A DNA stretch of 15,700 nt from Flavobacterium sp. GTDB lineage: Bacteria; Bacteroidota; Bacteroidia; Flavobacteriales; Flavobacteriaceae. The notes under the pieces are model-generated. The model ran no database searches and had not been told where the DNA came from. It saw only the letters and a program-made list of their open reading frames with translations. A program made the position numbers and the translations under genes. The DNA lies in NCBI GenBank assembly GCA_018062725.1, contig JAGORP010000041.1:1-15700 (forward strand), in the 5' to 3' direction. Below are positions 1 through 6,245 of the stretch, in pieces. The first letter of the stretch is position 1; each line of letters starts with the position of its first letter.

Positions 1-93
1 GAATATGTTGTATTAAATACAACCTCTGCTTCAACTGCGGCTAATGGGGCTACTAAAACATTCGGTTATTCTGTTCGTTGTATCAAAAACTAA
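1..93 (+). CDS. C-terminal end of a FISUMP-domain protein (partial)
   Basis: The window opens inside a reading frame that runs 30 codons to TAA at 91-93. The last residues read FGYSVRCIKN. An ending of the type G-(F/Y)-S-V-R-C-(I/V) is the hallmark of the Fibrobacter succinogenes major paralogous (FISUMP) domain, which is common in surface or secreted proteins of Bacteroidota. The 5' part lies outside the window, so signal peptide and length are unknown. Only 11 A/T bases separate it from the next start codon, so it is probably the upstream member of the 1-3261 transcription unit. The family call rests on a short tail and is recognition from memory. Confidence 0.7.
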   Translation, partial: EYVVLNTTSASTAANGATKTFGYSVRCIKN

Positions 94-104
94 TTTAAAA
101 AAAA

Positions 105-1268
105 ATGAAAAAACTAAAAAACACATTCGCACTTTTAATCACTTCTATTCTAACAATTTGCGCCGCCAGTTCGCTGTTACTCGTGTCTTGTTCTAATGAT
201 GATTCACCAACTCCTGTTCCAATACCGGCTCTAATTCCTGGAAGCTATCAAAATTATTCGATGGTAACCTCTGGGTATTATCATTCCTTAGCGATAAAAA
301 CAGATGGTACAATATGGTCATGGGGAAATAATGGTGCCGGTCAATTAGGATATCCAACCACTACATCAAGTGGTGCAAAATCTCCTAGAAAAATAGGAAC
401 TAGTACATGGACAACCATAGCGACGGGAGGAAGCTTTAATTTGGCTATAAAAACCGATGGGACACTTTGGGGCTGGGGCGTTAACGATTTTGGAAACTTA
501 AATGATGCTACCCTAGTAAATAAAACAGTTCCATATATGATGGGGACAGCAACAAATTGGAAAGCAATCGCTGCAGGTTTATCACACACACTTGCTGTAA
601 AAACAGATGGAACATTATGGGCCTGTGGATTAAATCATTTGTACCAATTAGGAGATGGAACAACCACCACTAGAACTTCCTTAAGACAAATTGGAACAGC
701 TACAAATTGGAAAGAAATTGCAGCAGGGAATACGTTTAGTATTGGTATAAAAACGGATGGAACATTATGGAGATGGGGTACTTTACAAGGCGTCATTTCA
801 ACGGTACCCTCTCAAATAGGGACTGCAACCAATTGGAAATCAATTTCGGCTGGAGATAGTCAGGCATTGGCTATAAAAACTGACAATACATTATGGGTTT
901 GGGGAAATAATGCTAATGGACAATTAGGTGATGGTACAATGGTAGCAAAAGCAGATCCTGTTCAACTTGGAACGGCTACATGGAAAACGGCTTCAAGCGG
1001 AAAGAAAACAACTCTTGCCATAAAATCTGATGGTACATTATGGTCATGGGGAAATAATGATCGTGGGCAACTAGGAAATGGATCAAATACAGACGAATTA
1101 ACACCTCGTCAAGTAGGAACATCGACGAATTGGAATACTGTATACACTAGTTTGCAACATTCGTTAGGAACAAAAACGGATAATACATTATTTGGTTGGG
1201 GAAATAACGCGAATAGTCAATTAGGTGATGGCACCACTACTTCAATTAAAAGTCCAAAAAGAATTTAA
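105..1268 (+). CDS. RCC1-repeat (seven-bladed propeller) surface lipoprotein
   Basis: 387 residues. The N-terminus is a lipoprotein signal: K-K-L-K, a hydrophobic stretch, then lipobox LVSC with the acylated cysteine at residue 29. The next residues are SNDDS, which resembles the acidic lipoprotein export signal known to send Bacteroidota lipoproteins to the cell surface. From about residue 52 to the end there are seven repeats of roughly 42-52 residues. Each has the core A-x-G-x-x-H/F-x-L-A-I-K-T-D-G-T-L-W-x-W-G-N-N, usually followed by G-Q-L-G-D-G, the RCC1/ATS1 pattern that folds into a seven-bladed beta-propeller. Blades 2-4 have lost parts of the consensus: blade 4 lacks the GNN-GQLG segment and blade 3 has ACG for WG. 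No T9SS sorting domain follows, which fits export as a lipoprotein. The ligand is unknown. The ATG follows a run of nine A's with no Shine-Dalgarno site, as is usual in this group. Confidence 0.9.
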   Translation: MKKLKNTFALLITSILTICAASSLLLVSCSNDDSPTPVPIPALIPGSYQNYSMVTSGYYHSLAIKTDGTIWSWGNNGAGQLGYPTTTSSGAKSPRKIGTSTWTTIATGGSFNLAIKTDGTLWGWGVNDFGNLNDATLVNKTVPYMMGTATNWKAIAAGLSHTLAVKTDGTLWACGLNHLYQLGDGTTTTRTSLRQIGTATNWKEIAAGNTFSIGIKTDGTLWRWGTLQGVISTVPSQIGTATNWKSISAGDSQALAIKTDNTLWVWGNNANGQLGDGTMVAKADPVQLGTATWKTASSGKKTTLAIKSDGTLWSWGNNDRGQLGNGSNTDELTPRQVGTSTNWNTVYTSLQHSLGTKTDNTLFGWGNNANSQLGDGTTTSIKSPKRI

Positions 1269-1278
1269 ATCTTAAAAA

Positions 1279-2544
1279 ATGAAAACAATTTCAACTTTTA
1301 TAATGCTGTTGTTATTTTCATATGGCAATGCACAATTTCTTGATAAACTAGCAAAAAAAGCAGAAAAAGCATCAGAAAGAGCTATTGAACGAAAAATAGA
1401 ACAAAAAGCGACCAAAACCACTAACGATGGTATGGATGAAATTTTGAATAACAACAAAAGCACCTCAAAAAAAAACACATCATCCATACATGAATCTGGT
1501 GCTAAAACAAAAATTACTCAAAAGAATTCCGATTTTATTTCAGGAACGAAAATCATATTTGAAGAAAAATTTAGCAATGATGCTATTGGTGATTTCCCTG
1601 TAAATTGGTTTACAAATAGTAGTGGAGAATTGGTTACTATGGAAGGTAATAACACCAAATGGCTCCAAATTTCTGATAAAGGAAGTTTTACACCATTGAA
1701 TATTACCAAATTACCCGAAAATTTTACTTTTGAATTTGATGTTACAACCACAGATAATTTCAATTTTTATTCCACAGCATTAAATGTCGTTTTTACCGAA
1801 AAAGTAACAAAAGTTGATAATATTTGGAATACCGTTTTAAAACGTAAAGAAGCAATGATTTTTGGTGTGCATCCTGCAAACTCATTGGCAGGCACAGCAG
1901 GAAATAGTAGCATTTCCGTAATTTCTGAAAAGAAAGAAATCATGAAAAACAAAGTGGTTGTAACTGATTTCAACAAAAACAACAATACCGTTCGAGTGCA
2001 AGTTTGGAGACAAAAAAACCGTTTCAGAATGTATGTTGATGGCAAAAAGTTTTGGGATTTGCCAACTGCATTTGGTGATGCAAAATACAATCAAATTATC
2101 TTTTTTATTGGAACTTATAAAAATACCACCGATAAATTTTTTATTTCCAATTTAAAACTAGCCGAAGCAGGTTCAGATACGCGCCACAAATTGATAGAAA
2201 CGGGATCTTTTACAACAAATGAGATTTTATTTGATAGTAATAAAGCTACTATAAAACCTTCCAGTAAATTGGTTTTAGAGGATTTAGGAAAAGTACTTTC
2301 AGAAAATCCAGATATTAAAATTAGCATTGCCGGTCACACTGATTCTGATGGAAATGATACGGAAAACCTGAAATTATCTGAAAAAAGAGCACAAAGTATC
2401 GCCAATTATTTCCTTACAAATTTTGATATTCAGAAATCAAGAATGATAACTCTAGGAAAAGGAGAATTAGAACCAATTGCTGATAACAAACTGGAAGAAG
2501 GAAAAAAACAAAACCGAAGAGTCGAATTTAATATTATTAAATAA
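1279..2544 (+). CDS. Exported OmpA-family protein with a central beta-sandwich-like region
   Basis: 421 residues. A short signal peptide (residues 1 to about 18, ending G-N-A before Q) is followed by a Lys/Glu/Ala-rich, helix-prone stretch (about 22-85) that may be a coiled coil or flexible linker. Residues about 90-295 are rich in beta-strand patterns and aromatic residues (for example FEEKFSNDAIGDFPVNW). They resemble a concanavalin/LamG-like fold, which is an inference by eye. Residues about 305-421 are an OmpA C-terminal domain: ILFDSNKATIKPSS, then GHTDSDG (Asp355), then NLKLSEKRAQSIANYF (Arg370), ending in QNRRVEF. Asp355 and Arg370 match the residues that bind diaminopimelate in peptidoglycan, so the protein probably anchors to the cell wall from the periplasm. 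There is no beta-barrel half, so it is not a classical OmpA porin. It starts 10 bases after the RCC1 gene and is probably cotranscribed with it. Confidence 0.87.
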   Translation: MKTISTFIMLLLFSYGNAQFLDKLAKKAEKASERAIERKIEQKATKTTNDGMDEILNNNKSTSKKNTSSIHESGAKTKITQKNSDFISGTKIIFEEKFSNDAIGDFPVNWFTNSSGELVTMEGNNTKWLQISDKGSFTPLNITKLPENFTFEFDVTTTDNFNFYSTALNVVFTEKVTKVDNIWNTVLKRKEAMIFGVHPANSLAGTAGNSSISVISEKKEIMKNKVVVTDFNKNNNTVRVQVWRQKNRFRMYVDGKKFWDLPTAFGDAKYNQIIFFIGTYKNTTDKFFISNLKLAEAGSDTRHKLIETGSFTTNEILFDSNKATIKPSSKLVLEDLGKVLSENPDIKISIAGHTDSDGNDTENLKLSEKRAQSIANYFLTNFDIQKSRMITLGKGELEPIADNKLEEGKKQNRRVEFNIIK

Positions 2545-2559
2545 CCTCATTTATTAAAA

Positions 2560-2712
2560 ATGCCTAAAAAACCTACTCTATATGGCACCAGTTTAGAAAA
2601 ACTTCCTTCCAGAAAAATTTATATTAATGTAAATCATTTGGAAAAAGGAGATTATGAACTCAATATCATTTATAAAAATAAACTGATTACAAAAACAAAT
2701 TTCAAAAAATAA
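2560..2712 (+). CDS. Small 50-residue protein of unknown function
   Basis: A short frame from ATG at 2560 to TAA at 2710-2712 fits neatly between its neighbours (15 and 18 bases away) and has the same A-rich leader (TTATTAAAAATG). The product begins MPKKPTLYGTSLEKLP and ends FKK. It has no signal peptide or membrane segment. The second half has the order hydrophobic strand, L-x-K-G-x-Y-x-L-x-I, K-x-K-L-I, F-K-K. This is the same order of features as the last strands of a T9SS type A sorting domain, for example the end of the subtilase at 10592-12235. Whether that is homology or chance between short beta hairpins cannot be decided here. Placement, codon use and spacing make it likely to be a real gene. 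It may be a free-standing domain or a remnant of a larger one. Confidence 0.6.
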   Translation: MPKKPTLYGTSLEKLPSRKIYINVNHLEKGDYELNIIYKNKLITKTNFKK

Positions 2713-2730
2713 ACTACAATACTAATTATT

Positions 2731-3195
2731 ATGAAAAAATCAATTCTAAAATCAATTTTAGCTTTATTTATAGTAACAATAAGTTTTATTTCGTGTAACG
2801 ATAATGATGATGAGATTGTTGCTGGACCACCACCGCCACCCGGATTACCAGAATTTTTATACGCAGAAGGTGGTGCTCCTAGCATGTCGACTGTGACAAC
2901 TCCTTATGCAGGTGACTCTGCTAATACTATTTTTGCTGTAGATACTGGTACAACTGTTATCGAAATAAAATTAGCACATTTAGCTGTTGGCGTATACCCA
3001 ATCAATGCCACAAATACATTTACCTATTTTAAACCGGGAACAGCTATTACTTGGACTGGTTTCACAGGAAATGTAATCATAACTCGCAATACTGATAACA
3101 AATTAACTGGAACTTTTGATATTAATTCAGGTAGTGGAAGCCCTATGATAAATCAGGTTAATGGTTCATTTTCTAACATTCCTATTAATCCTTAA
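2731..3195 (+). CDS. Small surface lipoprotein, unknown function
   Basis: 154 residues. The lipoprotein signal peptide has lipobox FISC (cysteine at residue 22). It is followed directly by N-D-N-D-D-E, an acidic tail matching the Bacteroidota lipoprotein surface-export signal. A proline run (residues 33-37) then forms a short linker. The rest (about 40-154) is Thr/Asn/Gly-rich with alternating hydrophobic residues, which suggests a single beta-sandwich domain. The segments L-A-V-G-V-Y-P-I-N and L-T-G-T-F-D-I-N-S-G, with a final N-G-S-F-S-N-I, recall small Bacteroidota lipoproteins of the DUF6252 type, but I cannot confirm the family. It is the last gene of the plus-strand train, 18 bases after the 50-residue gene and directly before the hairpin at 3221-3261. 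Confidence 0.75.
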   Translation: MKKSILKSILALFIVTISFISCNDNDDEIVAGPPPPPGLPEFLYAEGGAPSMSTVTTPYAGDSANTIFAVDTGTTVIEIKLAHLAVGVYPINATNTFTYFKPGTAITWTGFTGNVIITRNTDNKLTGTFDINSGSGSPMINQVNGSFSNIPINP

Positions 3196-3220
3196 AATAA
3201 ATAAGTTAGTTATTTTGATT

Positions 3221-3261
3221 TAGTTGTTCCTGAAAAACCAAGTTGTTTTCGGGAGCAACTA
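3221..3261 (+). terminator. Strong hairpin ending the 1-3195 gene train
   Basis: Bases 3221-3236 pair with 3246-3261 across a 9-base loop, giving 16 consecutive pairs. Two of these (3227/3255 and 3231/3251) are G-U wobbles on the plus strand but become A-C mismatches if the minus strand is transcribed. That asymmetry says the hairpin serves the plus-strand genes. The tract after it (TTTGGTTGT) is only moderately U-rich. It may therefore act as a Rho-independent terminator or as a 3'-end stabiliser. Confidence 0.7.
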
Positions 3262-3289
3262 TTTGGTTGTAAAAACTTTAAGGAAAAAA

Positions 3290-3691
3290 TTAATTCAATT
3301 GTTCCTGAAAAGAAGTCAATAACACTTCAGCATCTACTGTTTGATCAGGTGCTTCTTCCATTAATTTTAAAACGCGTTTGGTAGCATACGGATTTAATCC
3401 CATGTTTATGCCAATTTCATTGATGGCTTTCTTTTCTCTTTCGTGCAAAACGCCATCACAATGCATTAACAAAGCCAAACGATAAAAATGCAAGATTCTG
3501 TGAAATTCATCTTTAATTACCGAAAACTCATTTCTGTGGGCAAAGAGATCTAAAAAAGTAGCTTTATCAATTTCCAATTCTTGAGAAACCATTAGTAAAA
3601 AATCGTATTCTCTATCATGCAATTCACCATCAATCACAGCAAAAGCAATCATTTCCGATAACAAACTAATCTTTTCTTCTCTAGTATTCAT
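3290..3691 (-). CDS. TerB-fold family protein
   Basis: 133 residues, cytoplasmic, no signal peptide, all-helical by composition. Two related halves can be seen: I-A-F-A-V-I-D-G-E-L-H-D-R-E (residues 15-28) and L-L-M-H-C-D-G-V-L-H-E-R-E (74-86). Each is a helix, D-G-x-L-H-x-R-E, then another helix. Acidic/His motifs repeated in this way are typical of the TerB-like fold, where such residues can bind metal. Proteins of this length in flavobacteria are often labelled 'TerB family tellurite resistance' or, wrongly, 'excinuclease ABC subunit B'. Nothing here points to either role. No other ter genes are nearby. It is transcribed away from the DUF1456 gene across a 90-base gap. I see no perfect TAnnTTTG box for it, and its function is unknown. 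Confidence 0.75.
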   Translation of the reverse strand: MNTREEKISLLSEMIAFAVIDGELHDREYDFLLMVSQELEIDKATFLDLFAHRNEFSVIKDEFHRILHFYRLALLMHCDGVLHEREKKAINEIGINMGLNPYATKRVLKLMEEAPDQTVDAEVLLTSFQEQLN

Positions 3692-3756
3692 TCTTTAGTA
3701 ATTTTGGCTAAAATAAATTAAAATTCGGAATCAAAAAAGCTACTGCCGAAAATATG

Positions 3757-3764
3757 TATCTTTG
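3757..3764 (+). promoter_or_regulatory. -7 promoter box (TATCTTTG) for the DUF1456 gene
   Basis: TATCTTTG matches the Bacteroidota sigma-70 -7 consensus TAnnTTTG exactly. It sits 17 bases before the ATG at 3782, so the transcript would have a leader of only about 10 bases, which is common in flavobacteria. No clear -33 TTG was found at normal spacing. The transcript start is inferred. Confidence 0.6.
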
Positions 3765-3781
3765 TAAAAATTTTTTAGTAC

Positions 3782-4222
3782 ATGAACAACAACGAAATAT
3801 TTAAAAAACTTCGCGTCGCACTTCAACTGCGTGATGATCAAATAGTCGAAATTTTAGAATTGGTTAATTTCAGAATTTCAAAAGGCGAAATTGGAAATAT
3901 TTTCCGACAAGATGACCATCCTAAATTTATGGAATGTGGAGATCAAATCTTACGTAACTTTCTTAACGGATTAGTCATTCATCTTCGTGGTACTAAAGAA
4001 AATCCGAAAAATGCACACGAAGTTATTGCTGCCAATGCCAAAGAAGTAACCAAAAAAACTTCAGAAGACAAAGCAAGCAAACCGTTTAACAAGGAAAAGC
4101 CCAAAAGCGATTCGAAACCCAAAACGGGTTTTAAACCTAAATCTGCTTCAAAAAAATCGGAACCCAAAGTTCAGGTGGTAGAAAAAATAAATTTTAAAAA
4201 CGGAAAACCTAAAAAGAAATAA
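3782..4222 (+). CDS. DUF1456 (YehS-like) protein with a lysine-rich tail
   Basis: 146 residues. The first 75 form one DUF1456 unit: N-N-E-I-F-K-K-L-R-V-A-L, L-R-D-D-Q-I-V-E-I-L-E-L, F-R-Q-D-D-H-P, and M-E-C-G-D-Q-I-L-R-N-F-L-N-G-L. E. coli YehS, from general knowledge, carries two such units in about 156 residues. Here the second unit is replaced by residues about 76-146, a disordered-looking tail dominated by Lys, Ser, Pro and Glu and ending G-K-P-K-K-K. Such a strongly basic tail could bind nucleic acid or ribosomes, which is an inference. The biochemical role of DUF1456 is unknown. The gene has its own promoter box at 3757-3764 and ends in the terminator at 4227-4254. Confidence 0.85.
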   Translation: MNNNEIFKKLRVALQLRDDQIVEILELVNFRISKGEIGNIFRQDDHPKFMECGDQILRNFLNGLVIHLRGTKENPKNAHEVIAANAKEVTKKTSEDKASKPFNKEKPKSDSKPKTGFKPKSASKKSEPKVQVVEKINFKNGKPKKK

Positions 4223-4226
4223 ACGC

Positions 4227-4254
4227 AAAAAACCACGCTAATACGTGGTTTTTT
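4227..4254. terminator. Bidirectional terminator between convergent genes
   Basis: Eleven base pairs (4227-4237 with 4244-4254, core CCACG/CGTGG) close a six-base loop. The flanking A and T runs supply a U-tract on both strands. It lies between the stop of the plus-strand DUF1456 gene (4222) and the stop of the minus-strand gene (4271), so it can end both transcripts. Confidence 0.85.
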
Positions 4255-4270
4255 TTTTATTTTTCTTTAC

Positions 4271-4612
4271 TTAGTTTTTAAGAAGCACCTTAAACACATA
4301 CGTTTTACCTGGGATAAGATCACCTGAATTTAATAGTTTATGATTCAAAGCTTTTTTAACATAGGATTTAATTTCGGCATTTTTTGTTCTCAAATCTAAA
4401 ACAACCATTTCATTATCGGTAGTGATTGTAAAAGTAACTTTTACTGATTTCAAATTCTCATCAAGATCCTCCATTTGTCTGGCTTGATTCAAATACGTTG
4501 TTATTTCTTTCATAGCCTTTGGAAAATCTTCTACAGGAGAAAATTGGTTCGCGAAGACCATTGTTGTACTCATCAGCAATACCAAGACTGCCATTTTAAT
4601 TTCTTTTTTCAT
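4271..4612 (-). CDS. Small secreted protein of unknown function
   Basis: 113 residues. The signal peptide is residues 1 to about 21 (M-K-K-E-I-K, a hydrophobic core, ending V-F-A). The mature part of about 92 residues has a helical start and then V-K-V-T-F-T-I-T-T-D-N-E (57-68), a helix with K-K-A-L-N-H-K-L, and P-G-K-T-Y-V-F-K-V (101-109). The order strand, helix, G-x-x-Y-x-F-x-V recalls the C-terminal domain of TonB-like proteins, but the match is weak and made by eye. There is no lipobox or anchor, so it should be periplasmic or released. It is a single-gene unit, flanked by the terminators at 4227-4254 and 4879-4903, with its own promoter box at 4640-4647. Confidence 0.78.
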   Translation of the reverse strand: MKKEIKMAVLVLLMSTTMVFANQFSPVEDFPKAMKEITTYLNQARQMEDLDENLKSVKVTFTITTDNEMVVLDLRTKNAEIKSYVKKALNHKLLNSGDLIPGKTYVFKVLLKN

Positions 4613-4639
4613 TGTGTTGTTTCTTTAAAGTTTGTTGAC

Positions 4640-4647
4640 CAAAATTA
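4640..4647 (-). promoter_or_regulatory. -7 promoter box (TAATTTTG) for the 4271-4612 gene
   Basis: On the minus strand these bases read TAATTTTG, a full match to TAnnTTTG. They lie 27 bases upstream of the ATG at 4612, which implies a leader of about 20 bases. No convincing -33 element is visible. Confidence 0.5.
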
Positions 4648-4878
4648 CTTCAAAATGATAATTAAAATAGGCTAAATCAAAACCTTAAAGGAATCATAAC
4701 ACAGACTAAAAAAGCTATTTTCATAAAAGTACAAAAAGAAAACAGTTGTCAATGTTTGCGACATAACTATGAAAAATTAGTTGTGCATTCTGTTAAAATA
4801 TAAAAATATCTGCAACAGCATCTAAAATAATTTTATAACATTAGACCGTTATTAAAACTAGCTTAACCATAAGCAAAC

Positions 4879-4903
4879 AAAAAACCACGCTGTTGCGTGG
4901 TTT
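4879..4903 (-). terminator. Rho-independent terminator of sucC
   Basis: AAACCACGC (4882-4890) pairs with GCGTGGTTT (4895-4903) around the loop TGTT, nine perfect pairs. Read on the minus strand the stem is followed by six T's (4884-4879), the normal layout for a terminator downstream of sucC, whose stop is at 4930. The left arm shares 13 identical bases with the terminator at 4227. Confidence 0.85.
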
Positions 4904-4929
4904 ATATATAACTAAAAACTTAATTTTTA

Positions 4930-6123
4930 TTAAGATAAAGCTGCTTTTACTTGATCGGCTGCTTCTTGGAATTGTACTGCTGATAAAATTGGCATACCTG
5001 AATTATCGATTAATTCTTTTGCAATTTCAGCATTAGTTCCTTGTAAACGAACAATAATTGGCACTTTAATATCATCTCCCATATTTTTGTAAGCATCTAC
5101 AACTCCTTGCGCTACACGGTCACAACGAACAATTCCTCCGAAGATATTGATTAAGATTGCTTTTACATTTGGATCTTTCAAAATAATACGGAAAGCTGTT
5201 TCTACACGTTTTGCATCTGCTGTTCCACCTACGTCAAGGAAGTTAGCTGGCTCGAAACCTGCATACTTAATTAAATCCATAGTAGCCATTGCTAATCCAG
5301 CTCCGTTTACCATACATCCAACAGTACCATCTAGATCAACATAGTTCAAACCTGCTTCTTTAGCTTCTACTTCAATAGGACGCTCTTCAGTAATATCGCG
5401 CATTTCAGCTAAATCAACATGACGGAATAAAGCATTATCGTCTAAAGATACTTTAGCATCAACTGCCATAATTTTATTATCCGATGTTTTTAACACTGGG
5501 TTGATTTCAAACATAGATGAATCAGAACCGATGTATGCTTTGTATAAAGCATCTACGAATTTCACCATTTCTTTGAATGCTTCACCTGATAAACCTAAGT
5601 TAAAAGCAATTTTTCTCGCTTGGAAACCTTGTAATCCAACCGCTGGATCAATTTCTTCAGTAAAAATTAAATGTGGTGTGTGTTCTGCTACTTCTTCAAT
5701 ATCCATACCACCTTCCGTAGAATACATGATCATGTTACGGCCAGCTCCACGGTTTAATAAAACAGACATGTAAAACTCTTTCGTTTCACTTTCTCCTGGA
5801 TAGTAAACATCTTCGGCTACTAATACTTTGTGTACTCTTTTTCCTTCTGGCGGAGTTTGCGGAGTAATTAAATCCATACCAATAATCTGACCTGCAATTT
5901 CATGCACTTGGTCTAAATTTTTAGCCAACTTAACGCCCCCACCTTTTCCACGACCACCAGCGTGAATTTGTGCTTTAATTACATGCCATCCCGTTCCCGT
6001 TTCTGCAGTAAGTTGTTTTGCTTTTGCTACCGCTTCTTCAGCGTTGTTTGCCACATATCCGCGTTGTACACGCACGCCATAGCTTGCTAATATTTGTTTC
6101 CCTTGATACTCGTGTAAATTCAT
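4930..6123 (-). CDS. sucC: Succinate-CoA ligase (ADP-forming) beta subunit
   Basis: 397 residues from the ATG at 6123 (MNLHEYQGKQILASYGV), the usual family start and close to E. coli SucC (388). An in-frame ATG at 6168 would add 15 residues (MHPKFWDFKKTKTFI), but it lies on the predicted -7 box and is rejected. SucC is the ATP-grasp subunit that binds ADP/ATP and, with SucD, makes ATP from succinyl-CoA in the TCA cycle. Visible motifs: VIKAQIHAGGRGKGGGVK (48-65, nucleotide-binding loop), MFEINPV (204-210, metal-binding Glu/Asn), VDAKVSLD (221-228), VNGAGLAMATMDL (272-284), and NIFGGIVRCDRVAQGVV (326-342, the helix facing the phosphohistidine site). Succinate-binding residues appear intact. 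sucD is not adjacent, and the downstream neighbour is unrelated. It diverges from lysA. Confidence 0.97.
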   Translation of the reverse strand: MNLHEYQGKQILASYGVRVQRGYVANNAEEAVAKAKQLTAETGTGWHVIKAQIHAGGRGKGGGVKLAKNLDQVHEIAGQIIGMDLITPQTPPEGKRVHKVLVAEDVYYPGESETKEFYMSVLLNRGAGRNMIMYSTEGGMDIEEVAEHTPHLIFTEEIDPAVGLQGFQARKIAFNLGLSGEAFKEMVKFVDALYKAYIGSDSSMFEINPVLKTSDNKIMAVDAKVSLDDNALFRHVDLAEMRDITEERPIEVEAKEAGLNYVDLDGTVGCMVNGAGLAMATMDLIKYAGFEPANFLDVGGTADAKRVETAFRIILKDPNVKAILINIFGGIVRCDRVAQGVVDAYKNMGDDIKVPIIVRLQGTNAEIAKELIDNSGMPILSAVQFQEAADQVKAALS

Positions 6124-6167
6124 AATAAAGGTTTTTGTCTTTTTAAAATCCCAAAACTTTGGGTGCA

Positions 6168-6175
6168 CAAAAATA
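6168..6175 (-). promoter_or_regulatory. -7 promoter box (TATTTTTG) for sucC
   Basis: On the minus strand this reads TATTTTTG, a full TAnnTTTG match, 44 bases upstream of the ATG at 6123. It overlaps the more distal ATG at 6168, which supports the shorter sucC start. Confidence 0.55.
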
Positions 6176-6245
6176 ATAAATTCTAAATCAATATGTGCCG
6201 AATTCTCTTTCTTTTTTAAAGTAGAAATTCAAAACAAATTAGCCT

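Larger units (their letters stand above)
4613..4929. other. 317-bp intergenic stretch between the small secreted gene and sucC
   Basis: This AT-rich gap holds the -7 box at 4640-4647 and the sucC terminator at 4879-4903. Two weaker stem-loops are also present: CATAACTA/TAGTTGTG (4762-4769 with 4778-4785, one wobble) and GCTTA/TAAGC (4861-4865 with 4870-4874). I see no open frame with a credible start, no tRNA and no repeat array. The middle part (about 4680-4870) has no assigned role. Confidence 0.6.

Noticed and set aside
1272..2094. Several open frames antisense to the OmpA-family gene
   Set aside because: They are shadows of a long, well-supported coding frame. They lack leaders or recognisable domains.
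3290..3691. Tellurite resistance or excinuclease role for the TerB-like gene
   Set aside because: There are no other ter genes and no UvrB motifs. The names come from database transfer, and only the fold is supported.
4762..4785. Stem-loop in the sucC downstream gap as a possible small RNA
   Set aside because: Eight pairs with one wobble in very AT-rich DNA, with no promoter box before it and no terminator tail after it.
6124..6168. Extended sucC start adding 15 residues (MHPKFWDFKKTKTFI)
   Set aside because: The added residues are not part of the family N-terminus, and the ATG at 6168 lies on the predicted -7 box, upstream of the expected transcript start.
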